From positions 1 through 43,036 of the forward strand of contig PLWX01000329.1 in NCBI GenBank assembly GCA_003151155.1: a DNA stretch of 43,036 nucleotides, given 5' to 3'. The translations under genes and the position numbers were made by a program. Below are positions 26,521 to 34,940 of the stretch, piece after piece; the first letter of the stretch is position 1, and every line of letters starts with the position of its first letter. Origin of the DNA: Acidobacteriaceae bacterium (GTDB lineage Bacteria; Acidobacteriota; Terriglobia; Terriglobales; Acidobacteriaceae). Under the pieces are notes generated by a model. That model searched no databases, had not been told where the DNA came from, and worked only from the letters and a program-made list of their open reading frames with translations.

Positions 26521-29090
26521 GTGAACTCACCCGGGCCCACAGTCGAACCGATTCGTCCTCCGTTCTGCGGTGGAAAGCAGCCTCTGTTGCTGATGGCGAT
26601 CGCCTTCGGTTGCGGCCTTGTGGCGGCGCGATTTCTCTGGCATCCCCCTATCGATTGGATCGTTGCTTCCCTGCTGTTGATGGCCTGCTCCGCAGGGTTG
26701 AGCAGACGACGACCGACCGCTGCATTCTTTATAGCGCTGCTCTCGGTTGCAATGACCGGTGCGCTGGCACAGGAGTTTCGGCCGACGCATGCGGTCGCTT
26801 TCCCGCGCGGACTGACTGACGGTGAATCGGTCGTGGTGGCACACGTCATTCGCGATGGCGTCGTGCAGCGCGGAATGTTCGGTGGCGAGCAACAGTCTCT
26901 CGATCTAGAAACTGAGTCTGTCAGGTTGCCGGATGGATCGGACTTCACGCAGCCAATGGGCCTGCGGCTTTCGATTTACGCGCGCAAATCCGACTACGAA
27001 GATGAAGAACAGCAGGCCGCTGGTACTCTGCCGATTCCGGTACTGCACTACGGGCAGCGGCTGCAATTGATTGCCAAACTGCACGAGCCGCGTAACTACC
27101 ACAACCCTGGAGCGTGGGATTATCGGGGCTACCTGCTGGCCCAGGGCATTGCGTTGCTGGGGAACGCGCGGGTCAGTTCAGTGCAGGTCCTGCCCGGATT
27201 CGCAGGGCATCGCTGGACGGCGTGGCAACATCGCGCGCGGGCGGCGGTAATCCGGCGCATACATGAACTGTGGCCCGCAGAAGAGGCTTCGCTGTTTGGC
27301 GCGGTGGTGATCGGCGACCGCTCGGAACTGGACGGAGAGGTGAAGACAAATTTCCAGAGCACTGGGACGTTTCACATCCTGGTCGTGTCGGGGATGAACG
27401 TCGGCATCCTGGCATTTGCATTCTTCTGGCTGTTTCGACGCCTGAGAATGGGCGACGTCCTGGCGACGATCTGCACACTCATCGCTTCGTTCGGCTATGC
27501 GTGGCTGACCGATCTGGGCTCGCCAATCCTCCGCGCGGTGTGACGCTCACGATCTATTTGCTGGCGCGACTTCTCTATCGCCAATCCTCGCGGCTCAATG
27601 CCATCGGCATAGCGGCACTGGTGATCCTGGCGTGGGATCCGGATGCGCTCTTCGATCCCAGTTTTCAACTCACATTTCTTTCGGTCGCAGTAATTGCGGG
27701 CGTTGGTGTGCCATGGATTGAGCGGACTTCGGAACCGTACCGCAAGGCGCTGCGCAATTTGCACGTGCTGCGTTTCGATCGAGCGTTCCAGCCGCTGCAA
27801 CAACAGTTCCGCCTAGACCTGCGGCTGATTTGCGGACGGATCGAGCGCATTCTCCCACGACGGGCGGCACGTCCGATGCTGACGGCGCCACTCCGCGTGA
27901 TGTACGCCGGGTTCGAACTGCTGGTGATTTCGCTGTTGATGGAATTTACGCTGGCGCTCCCGATGGCAGTTTACTTCCATCGCGTCACGCTGATGGCTCC
28001 GGTCGCGAATGCTCTGGTGGTGCCGCTGACAGGAGTGCTCATGCCAGCGTGTGCGGCGGCAGTGTTGCTCGGATTGATCTGGCATCCGCTCGCGCGAATA
28101 CCGGCGGCGATTGCATTGTGGTCGCTACGGGCGATTACCGGCACCGTCGCATTGCTGGGCCATCTGCGACTTTCAACCGGACGCGTTCCTACACCAACAT
28201 TCTGGGTTGCGTTGGGCGCGGCGGGCGCGATTGCCCTCGCGATGGTGTTGGTGCGTAAACGCTGGTAGATCGCTGCGATCGGCACCGTGACGATCGTCGC
28301 ATCGGGAGCGGCGATTCTCTTCCTGCCACCCTATCCGCAGTTCAAAGCACACCGATTGGAGATCACCGCGATTGATGTGGGACAGGGAGATTCGCTGCTG
28401 ATGGTTTTCCCGGATGGAAAGTCGATGCTGCTGGATTCGGGAGGACCTTTAGGCGGTTCGCATTCCGAGTTCGATATCGGAGAGCAGGTCGTCTCGCCTT
28501 ATTTATGGTCACGAGGGATTAGCCGTCTCGATGTCGTGGCCTACAGTCATCCGCACTCCGATCACATGGGTGCGCTGCCGACAATCATCCGCAATTTCAG
28601 TCCGCGGGAGTTGTGGTTGGGCTTTGCACCGCCAATCAAGGATGTCGAGAACGTTCTTGAGGCAGCACGCGAGGAGCAAGTGAAACTCGTGTTCTATCGT
28701 ACGGGAGATCAGTTTGAATTCGGGGGTGTGCAAGTTCGCGTGCTGCTTCCGTTGAAGGACCAGCAACCGCATATCCCGCCCAAGGATGACGATGTGTTGG
28801 CGTTCAAAATTACGTATGGGAAGACGTCGGCGCTGCTGATCGGGGATTCGCACAAGAAAGAAGAGCGAGAGGTGATCGATCTCTCGCCCGCTTCGGAATT
28901 TTTGGCTGCGGTGCATCCGCGTTATGGGGTCATTAGCGTGGGCGCTCGTAATTCGTTTAAGCATCCGCGGCCTGAGATTTTGCAGCGCCTGGCCGCCTTT
29001 GGCGTACGCACCTATCGAACGGATATGGTCGGGGCAACGACGTTCTACTTAGATGGACAAACCGTCAGCGCCAAGCAAGCCGCGAACTAG
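26521..29090 (+). pseudogene. comEC: ComEC/Rec2 DNA-uptake channel, broken by a frameshift and an amber stop
   Basis: Three consecutive reading frames together encode one ComEC of about 850 residues. Part 1 (GTG 26521 to 27543) has the N-terminal membrane helices, the OB-like DUF4131 region, then LFGAVVIGDRSELDGEVKTNFQSTGTFHILVVSGMNVG, ending SPILRAV-stop. The +1 frame continues at once with VTLTIYLLARLLYRQ; loss of one G in GCGCGG(G)TGTG at about 27535-27540 explains it. Part 2 ends with TGG-TAG at 28266-28268. The same frame continues into the metallo-beta-lactamase domain (IDVGQGDSLLMVFPDGKSML, SHPHSDHMGALP, LLIGDSHKKEE). Two independent lesions argue for decay, or possibly a split gene with re-initiation at GTG 28287; sequence error could explain one. 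Confidence 0.85.
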
Positions 29091-29368
29091 TTGCTGGTCG
29101 GTTCGTCACCGGCGAGCATTTCTTCGTCGGTGGCAGGCGCGTTGCGATAGGTTTCGATGATGGCGCGCGCTTCGTTCGCCCGATCGGGAGCGACCTGCAC
29201 GATCACGCCGCCGACGCCGGGAAGAATGTCCTGTTGGGCATCGATTGAATTGATGAGGTTTTCAATGCCGGCCGATTCCAGCAGGCCCTTTACCACCAAT
29301 GCTTCCGATTCCTGATCGGTATCGAAGACCGTTACCAGTTCCACGTTCGGAGTGGGTTGCGTTGCCAT
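29087..29368 (-). CDS. DUF2007 (putative signal-transducing) protein
   Basis: A 93-residue protein with the DUF2007 pattern: ELVTVFDTDQESEALVVKGLLESAGIE then VQVAPDRANEARAIIE, a small ferredoxin-like fold resembling PII-type regulators. The function is unknown. GAGGAGGAATC before the ATG at 29368 gives a strong ribosome site. It is convergent with the comEC remnant, and the two stop regions overlap by four bases. It is followed on the same strand by nothing in frame; the HAD gene lies upstream. Confidence 0.8.
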   Translation of the reverse strand: MATQPTPNVELVTVFDTDQESEALVVKGLLESAGIENLINSIDAQQDILPGVGGVIVQVAPDRANEARAIIETYRNAPATDEEMLAGDEPTSN

Positions 29369-29411
29369 GATTCCTCCTCGTACTACGATGCAGGTTTCGT
29401 TCTCGGCGGTT

Positions 29412-30047
29412 TCAATCCGCCGCTTTCCGTGCTGCGAGAGTTACGCCAAGATTCTCCACGGCTGCGTAAACAGTTGCCATATCGCCTTCGAATAACGCCG
29501 CGTGCATTCCCACCGCACGTGCTCCATCGATGTTGACCTGCTTGTCGTCGAAGAAGATGGCTTCGCCGGGTTTTACGCCAAGAGCGTGCAGCACGATGTA
29601 ATAGGACTCGGGCTCCGGTTTGATGGCGCCGACCTCACAGCTGTAGGTCTGGTGGTCGAAACGATCGAGCCATTTGAGTTTCTTCCGCATTGCGGCCAGC
29701 ATATCGCTCTGCATATTCGACAGGATGCCGATCTTTAAGCAAGCATCTTTTGCGCGCCAGGCGAAGTCGAGCATCTCGGGGTTGGCATTCGTCCACTGCG
29801 CATTATCCAACGCAACCAGGTGGACGACGTCTTCTTGCGAGATCTTTTTGCCGAGTTGTTCCCCAACGGCGCTCCAGTAAGAGGTGCCGTCATAGACCAC
29901 GCGGTCGTACTTATCGCGTAAGCCCCAGTAGGGCTGCTGGAATTCTTCAACAGGAACGTTGAAGACCGCGGCAAACCGCGCCCAATCTTCGGGAGTGGGA
30001 GCGAACGTGAGCACCTTGCCGTAATCGAAAATGATGGCCTTTAACAT
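29412..30047 (-). CDS. HAD-superfamily hydrolase
   Basis: A 211-residue subfamily IA (variant 3-like) HAD hydrolase, a probable phosphatase. Motif I is FDYGKVL (nucleophile D8, DxG variant as in epoxide-hydrolase N-domains and YihX), motif II is ILSNMQ, motif III is the lysine in GAIKPEPESYYIVLHALGV, and motif IV is IFFDDKQVNIDGARAVGM. The substrate is unknown. The ATG at 30047 is preferred because any longer reading would run through repeat copy 3; the GGAAGG sits directly against the start, so its spacing is poor. It is divergent from tgt. Confidence 0.88.
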   Translation of the reverse strand: MLKAIIFDYGKVLTFAPTPEDWARFAAVFNVPVEEFQQPYWGLRDKYDRVVYDGTSYWSAVGEQLGKKISQEDVVHLVALDNAQWTNANPEMLDFAWRAKDACLKIGILSNMQSDMLAAMRKKLKWLDRFDHQTYSCEVGAIKPEPESYYIVLHALGVKPGEAIFFDDKQVNIDGARAVGMHAALFEGDMATVYAAVENLGVTLAARKAAD

Positions 30048-30072
30048 CCTTCCATCATACGAAAAAACTTTG

Positions 30073-30183
30073 AACCACAGAGGACACAGAGGACCGCTTG
30101 ATTTTGTACAAGTTCGAAGAAGGAAGACAAGACGCCTCTCATCACGAACCCCCACCTCCGATTCCTCTGTGCCCTCTGTGGTT
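30073..30183. repeat. Dispersed palindromic element, copy 3 (111 bp)
   Basis: The left end AACCACAGAGGACACAGAGG and right end CCTCTGTGCCCTCTGTGGTT are inverted with one mismatch. It lies between the divergent HAD and tgt genes, filling most of their 152-base intergenic region. Promoters for both must therefore lie within or at the edges of the element. The interior differs from copies 1 and 2. Confidence 0.85.
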
Positions 30184-30199
30184 AATTGCTTTCGTTAGA

Positions 30200-31357
30200 A
30201 TGAATGCAATGTCTTTCGCCTTCCAAGTTGAAGCCACCGCAGGCGCCGCGCGCGCGGGGCGCATGGTCACGCCGCATGGCGAGGTGGAGACGCCCGTCTT
30301 CATGCCCGTCGGCACCGTGGCGACGGTCAAAGGCATTCCGCAGGATTTGCTCGAAGAGCTTGGCGTTCAGATCCTGCTCAATAACACGTATCACCTGTAT
30401 TTACGGCCGGGAATCGAGCAGATTCGGAAGCTAGGCGGTACGCACAAGTTCATGGCGTGGGATCGCTCGATCCTGACGGACTCTGGAGGGTTCCAGGTTT
30501 TCAGCCTCAGTGAACTGCGGAAGGTGACGGAAGAAGGGGTTTCGTTCCGGTCGCACCTGGATGGCTCCTCCCACCTGTTCACGCCCGAGAGCGCGATCGC
30601 GGCCCAGATCGGCATCGGCGCCGACATCATCATGGCTTTCGATGAGTGCACCGAGTTCCCTGCCGAACGTTCACGGGCACAGGCATCCATGGAGATGACG
30701 CTGCGCTGGGCAGAGCGCAGCAAGCGGCACTTTGAGGCGCACAGCCATGAGGTGCCGTGGTTCGCCGCGCGGCAGGAAAAATCGCAGGCTCTGTTCGGAA
30801 TCGTGCAAGGCGGCATGTATCCGGATTTGCGGAAAGAGTCGGCCGAGCGGACGGTTGAGATCGGGTTCCCGGGCTATGCGGTGGGTGGGTTTAGCGTAGG
30901 CGAGCCCCGAGAGCAGACCGCAGACCTGGTAGCGAACACGGTTCCGCTACTTCCTGCGGACAAGCCGAGATACTTGATGGGTGTGGGCTATCCCGAGGAG
31001 ATCGTGCAGTACGCTCGCATGGGGATCGACATGATGGATTGCGTGTTGCCCACTCGCGCAGCCCGTCACGGGCTGTTGTTCACGTCGGAGGGCAAACTGA
31101 CGATAAAAAACCAGCGCTTCGTCTCAGACGAAGGGCCGCTGGATCCGAATTGCCAGTGCAAGGTCTGTGCCCGCTATTCGCGAGCTTACTTACGTCATCT
31201 TTATGCTTCGAACGAGGTACTCGCCCAGGTTCTGAACACGACGCATAATCTGGCCTATTACCTTGACACCATGAAACGGGTGCGGCAGTCTATAATGTCT
31301 GGGGAGAGCTCTGGTTCCCTCCCTGTAGTGCGGTCGCCGCATCTGAGCGCCACCTAG
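30200..31357 (+). CDS. tgt: Queuine tRNA-ribosyltransferase
   Basis: A 385-residue TIM-barrel enzyme that exchanges guanine-34 of GUN-anticodon tRNAs for preQ1, leading to queuosine. Seen are FMPVGTVATVKG, NNTYHLYLRPG, LTDSGGFQVFSLS (D94, general acid/base), MAFDECTEFPA, GGFSVGEP, and GIDMMDCVLPTRAARHG (nucleophilic Asp). The zinc site NCQCKVCARYSRAYLRHL supplies three cysteines, with a His further on. The start is ATG 30200 or 30209; a longer frame from 30098 would translate repeat copy 3 and is rejected. In many bacteria tgt directly precedes yajC-secD-secF, as here. Confidence 0.97.
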   Translation: MNAMSFAFQVEATAGAARAGRMVTPHGEVETPVFMPVGTVATVKGIPQDLLEELGVQILLNNTYHLYLRPGIEQIRKLGGTHKFMAWDRSILTDSGGFQVFSLSELRKVTEEGVSFRSHLDGSSHLFTPESAIAAQIGIGADIIMAFDECTEFPAERSRAQASMEMTLRWAERSKRHFEAHSHEVPWFAARQEKSQALFGIVQGGMYPDLRKESAERTVEIGFPGYAVGGFSVGEPREQTADLVANTVPLLPADKPRYLMGVGYPEEIVQYARMGIDMMDCVLPTRAARHGLLFTSEGKLTIKNQRFVSDEGPLDPNCQCKVCARYSRAYLRHLYASNEVLAQVLNTTHNLAYYLDTMKRVRQSIMSGESSGSLPVVRSPHLSAT

Positions 31358-31525
31358 TTACGGGTCTCTCGTCTGCGTGGTGTTCGGAGATGTCCCCTCA
31401 ATTCACAGGGAATACCTGAGATCCGGGCCGGAATCGGTCCCAACAGGGAAAGCGTCCGACGAGCGTGTGCCTGCCGAAAGCGGGCGGTGCCAAAAGACTT
31501 CTCGGGACCCTGAAAGCGCTGGAGA
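31358..31525 (+). other. Leader region upstream of yajC with potential RNA structure
   Basis: 168 bases with no gene. Visible helices are GGGCCG-GAAT-CGGTCC and a GCCTGC/GCGGGC stem with loop CGAAA before the yajC start. A TATAAT (31291-31296) inside the end of tgt, with a TTGACA (31263-31268) 22 bases upstream, could start transcription and give a leader of over 200 nt, but the spacing is too long for a good promoter. No known riboswitch or RNA family is recognised. Confidence 0.3.
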
Positions 31526-31843
31526 ATGACAAACTTTTTAGCGGTGTACTGGCAGGCTGTGGGCGGACAGTTCGGTGGCAGCCTGGTATTCATGATCGCG
31601 ATTTTTGCGATCTTCTATTTCCTGATGATCATGCCGCAGCAGCGGCGCCAGAAAAAATGGCAGCAGATGTTGAGCGAGCTGAAGTCAGGCGACAAGATTG
31701 TCACTACGGGCGGCCTTCGCGGCGTGATCTTTTCGGTGAAAGACGATGCCCTCGTGATTCGCGTAGCACCGGACAACATCAAGCTGGAAGTCACCCGGCA
31801 GGCGATTGCGTCCGTTATCACCGAAGAAAATCCTAAGTCCTAG
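31526..31843 (+). CDS. yajC: Preprotein translocase subunit YajC
   Basis: A 105-residue inner-membrane protein that associates with SecDF and the SecYEG channel. It has one N-terminal membrane span (LVFMIAIFAIFYFLMIMPQQ) ending in the family's basic PQQRRQKKWQQM, followed by the conserved LKSGDKIVTTGGLRGVI cytoplasmic domain. GGAGA lies just ahead of the ATG. It stands 15 bases before secD, in the standard tgt-yajC-secD-secF order. Confidence 0.96.
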   Translation: MTNFLAVYWQAVGGQFGGSLVFMIAIFAIFYFLMIMPQQRRQKKWQQMLSELKSGDKIVTTGGLRGVIFSVKDDALVIRVAPDNIKLEVTRQAIASVITEENPKS

Positions 31844-31858
31844 CAGGCTGTTGTCCTC

Positions 31859-33466
31859 ATGAAGAAGAATCTCACCTGGAAAATTGTCGTCATCATCGCC
31901 GTGTTGCTGGTCTTCTTATTCGGCATCATCGGAAATCCCGCTGATATTACGTGGAGTAAGCAAGGGCTGAAAGAAGCTCTCGGAAACCGCATTCACCTCG
32001 GCCTCGATCTCCGCGGCGGCACGCACTTGATCCTGCAGGTTGTGGTCAACGACGCGGTCAACGCCGAGACGGATCGCGCCATCGGGCGCTTGAAGGAAGA
32101 TCTCGGGACCGCGAAGGTCAGCTATACCGACATCTCCAAGCCTGACGCCGCGAAGGTTCCCGAGCGCATCCAGATCAAAGGCGTTTCGCCCGACGGATCG
32201 ACCAAGCTGAAGCAGATTGCCGATGAACGGCTGCCGGAATACGGCTGGAACAGCGGTCCGGAAGGCAGCTACGTTCTGACGATGAAGCCCGCGCAATTGA
32301 AGGACTTGAAGGACCGCGCGGTACAGCAGGCGATCCAGAAGATCCGCGAGCGCGTTGACACACTCGGCGTGAGCGAACCGGTCATCCAGGAACATGGTCT
32401 GGGCGACTATCAGATTCTCGTGCAGCTTCCGGGCGTGGATGACCCGCAGCGTGTGAAGGACGTCATGCAGTCCACAGCGATGCTGGAGATCCGCCAGGTG
32501 TATGGCGGCCCATATCCGACAGAAGCCGACGCTGCAAAGGTACAGTCGCAATTTGCTGACAACGTCATCATCCCCGGGAAGAGCGAGAACGATCCCGGAA
32601 CCCAGGTGTTTTATGTCGTGGCGCGCAGCTCGGCGGTAGCCGGACATGATCTGCGGCAGGCCCGTGTAGGCCGCGACCAGAATGGCGGCGCGAACGTGGG
32701 CTTCAATCTCACTCGAGATGGCGGCCAGCGCTTCCAGCAGTTCACCAGCGCGCATATCAATGACAAGCTTGGCGTCATCCTCGATAACAAAGTGATGGAA
32801 GTCGCGAACATCAAGTCGGAGATCAGTGACTCCGGCGAAATCACTGGTCGCTTCACCGATCAACAAGCAAGCGATCTTGCGTTGATCCTGAATTCCGGCG
32901 CGCTGCCGGCCAGCATTCACTACCTGGAAGAGCGAACCGTCGGTCCGTCGCTCGGCTTGGATTCGATTCGGCAAGGCGTGCGGGCTGCGATCATCGGCAT
33001 GATCGCGGTCATGGTCTTCATGCTCATTTACTACAAGGGCGCCGGCATCAATGCGGACCTCAGCCTGTTCCTGAACCTGGTGATCCTTCTGGGATTCATG
33101 GGTTACTTCGGGGCGGTGCTGACGCTGCCGGGAATTGCGGGCGTCATCCTCACCGTCGGTATGGGTGTGGACTCAAACGTCCTGATTTTCGAGCGTATTC
33201 GCGAAGAGCTGCGTAACGGCAAAACGCCGCCGTCCGCGGTGGAACAGGGCTTCGGTCATGCGTGGTTGACGATCATCGATACCCACGTAACGACCATCGT
33301 TTCAGCGGTCATTCTGTTTCTGTTTGGAACCGGGCCGGTGAAGGGCTTTGCGGTCACGCTGAGCTTCGGTCTTTTCGCGAACTTGTTTACGGCCGTATTC
33401 GTCTCGCGCGTGATCTTCGATTCGAACTTGAATCGCCATCAGCGTGGCGAGGCATTAAGCATTTGA
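31859..33466 (+). CDS. secD: Protein translocase subunit SecD
   Basis: A 535-residue RND-type membrane protein that, with SecF, uses the proton gradient to pull exported proteins through SecYEG. There is an N-terminal span (IVVIIAVLLVFLFGIIG), then the family motif HLGLDLRGGTHLILQV opening the periplasmic P1 domain, an LGDYQILVQLPGVDDPQRV segment, and ERTVGPSLGLDSIRQG ahead of five C-terminal membrane helices (IIGMIAVMVFMLIYY, ...). GMGVDSNVLIFERIREELRNG carries the conserved proton-relay Asp. secF follows after an 82-base gap containing a stem-loop (33473-33494). Confidence 0.97.
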   Translation: MKKNLTWKIVVIIAVLLVFLFGIIGNPADITWSKQGLKEALGNRIHLGLDLRGGTHLILQVVVNDAVNAETDRAIGRLKEDLGTAKVSYTDISKPDAAKVPERIQIKGVSPDGSTKLKQIADERLPEYGWNSGPEGSYVLTMKPAQLKDLKDRAVQQAIQKIRERVDTLGVSEPVIQEHGLGDYQILVQLPGVDDPQRVKDVMQSTAMLEIRQVYGGPYPTEADAAKVQSQFADNVIIPGKSENDPGTQVFYVVARSSAVAGHDLRQARVGRDQNGGANVGFNLTRDGGQRFQQFTSAHINDKLGVILDNKVMEVANIKSEISDSGEITGRFTDQQASDLALILNSGALPASIHYLEERTVGPSLGLDSIRQGVRAAIIGMIAVMVFMLIYYKGAGINADLSLFLNLVILLGFMGYFGAVLTLPGIAGVILTVGMGVDSNVLIFERIREELRNGKTPPSAVEQGFGHAWLTIIDTHVTTIVSAVILFLFGTGPVKGFAVTLSFGLFANLFTAVFVSRVIFDSNLNRHQRGEALSI

Positions 33467-33472
33467 TTCATC

Positions 33473-33494
33473 GTGGGCCGATACGTCGGCCCGC
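33473..33494 (+). other. Stem-loop between secD and secF
   Basis: GGGCCGA-TACG-TCGGCCC, a 7 bp perfect stem extendable to 9 bp with a G-U pair, with a UACG loop, seven bases after the secD stop. There is no T run, so termination is unlikely. It may protect the secD mRNA 3' end or tune the SecD:SecF ratio. Confidence 0.5.
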
Positions 33495-33548
33495 TGCATT
33501 CGGCGTAATCGTCGAGTGAGTTCTTAAAAAGATTTCTGAGGCTTTGAC

Positions 33549-34769
33549 GTGGAACTGTTTCGCAATACAAACATCGATTTCCTGGGCAAGAAGTGGTATT
33601 TCCTCGCGTTCTCGCTGATCTTCAGCGTGGCCGGCATCACCTCCATGATGGTGCGCTATGCCAAGACAGGCAGCCCCTTGCCGTTAGGCGTGGACTTCAA
33701 GGGCGGTACGCTGGTCTATGTGAAGTTTGCCCAAACACCGGATCTCGGTCACATCCGCAGCGATATGGATCGCGCGGGGTTGAAGGATCCCAAGATCCAG
33801 ACCTACGGTGTGCCCGCGAACAACGAAGTGCTGATTGCGCTCGAACAGAAAGAAACCAGCGAGCAGGCACTCGATTCCGGCAAGAACACGATCATCAAAG
33901 CGCTCGAAACCAACAATCAGCCCGGCAAGACGGACTTGAATAATGTCGGTTCGACGACTATCCGCGATTACCTCATCCAGAAGGATCCGTTACATGTGGC
34001 TCTGGATGCGTCGACCAAATACCAGCAGGTCGCACAGCAGGTGGTCGATTATCGCGACAAAGATAAGGGCGGCGTATTGACGTCCGTCGATGAGTTGCAG
34101 GGTCACGTTCCGGGGCCGGTTGTTGACGCACTCAAGGCTGACTTTTTCACCTCCAGCTTTGGCGTTCGCAACGTCGAAATCGTCGGCCCCCAGGTTGGAA
34201 AGCAGCTTTCGAATCAAGCACTTCTGGCGACTCTCTACTCGCTTGGCGGAATGCTCGTCTATCTCTGGTTCCGTTTCGAACTGATCTACGGGGTCGGCGC
34301 GGTGGTCGCGTGTTTCCACGATACGATCATCACCGTCGGGGCCTTCTCCTTGCTAAACAAGGACATTTCCCTTACAGTAGTCGCCGCGATCTTGACGTTG
34401 ATCGGATACTCCATGAACGACACGATCGTCGTTTATGACCGCATCCGGGAAAACATCAAGCTGCTCCGTCGTGAATCGCTCTCTGAAATCGTCAATAAGA
34501 GCATTAACCAGACGCTGAGCCGGACCATTTTGACCTCCGGCCTCACCTTCCTGACGGTACTCTCGTTGTACGTTTTTGGCGGAGAAGTTTTGAGAGGCTT
34601 CTCTCTTGCTCTCGTAATTGGCATCCTAATTGGCACCTATTCGTCGATCGCGGTCGCCGCGCCGATGCTGGTGGCATACCAGGACTGGCGTAGTCATCGG
34701 CGAGGTGGAGCACCGGTTCTTCCCGGTCCAGCACCCCGCAAAAATGATCGAGTAAAGGTGAAGGCGTAA
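33549..34769 (+). CDS. secF: Protein translocase subunit SecF
   Basis: A 406-residue partner of SecD. Family blocks are NIDFLGKKWYFLAFSLIFSV, GVDFKGGTLVYVKF, FGVRNVEIVGPQVGKQL and LIGYSMNDTIVVYDRIRENIK with the conserved Asp. The end is TSGLTFLTVLSLYVFGGEVL. There are six membrane spans. The periplasmic part between the first two blocks and FGVRNVE carries roughly 90-100 more residues than E. coli SecF (323 residues), including a charged NQPGKTDLNNVGSTT region. The start is GTG at 33549, with TGAGG seven bases upstream. Confidence 0.96.
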   Translation: MELFRNTNIDFLGKKWYFLAFSLIFSVAGITSMMVRYAKTGSPLPLGVDFKGGTLVYVKFAQTPDLGHIRSDMDRAGLKDPKIQTYGVPANNEVLIALEQKETSEQALDSGKNTIIKALETNNQPGKTDLNNVGSTTIRDYLIQKDPLHVALDASTKYQQVAQQVVDYRDKDKGGVLTSVDELQGHVPGPVVDALKADFFTSSFGVRNVEIVGPQVGKQLSNQALLATLYSLGGMLVYLWFRFELIYGVGAVVACFHDTIITVGAFSLLNKDISLTVVAAILTLIGYSMNDTIVVYDRIRENIKLLRRESLSEIVNKSINQTLSRTILTSGLTFLTVLSLYVFGGEVLRGFSLALVIGILIGTYSSIAVAAPMLVAYQDWRSHRRGGAPVLPGPAPRKNDRVKVKA

Positions 34770-34858
34770 AAAACCTCAAACCTGTTCGCGAATCCCGGGA
34801 CTTCTGGAAATTCGGTTGGTCCACCGGTGTAGGCATACGACGAACTGCTTAGAAAAAA

Positions 34859-34878
34859 GGTTGGGGAACCCCAATTTT
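34859..34878 (+). terminator. Probable terminator of the yajC-secDF operon
   Basis: TTGGG-GAAC-CCCAA followed by TTTT and preceded by six A residues, 90 bases after the secF stop. The stem is short (5-6 bp), so it may be partial, allowing read-through into tonB. Confidence 0.5.
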
Positions 34879-34940
34879 CTGGGAGCAAAGACAGTAGGGC
34901 CGGTGTCTAAGTTCTATGAAGTAGTTCCGGAGAACAGGCT

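Noticed and set aside
30048..30155. N-terminal extension of the HAD hydrolase through repeat copy 3
   Set aside because: HAD motif I normally lies within the first ten residues; the extension is repeat-derived.
30098..30199. N-terminal extension of tgt through repeat copy 3
   Set aside because: The extra 34 residues translate the palindromic element and match nothing in Tgt, whose family starts near ATG 30200/30209.
31263..31296. TTGACA and TATAAT near the end of tgt as a promoter for yajC
   Set aside because: The spacing is 22 bases rather than about 17, and it lies in coding sequence; kept only as a weak note in the yajC leader entry.
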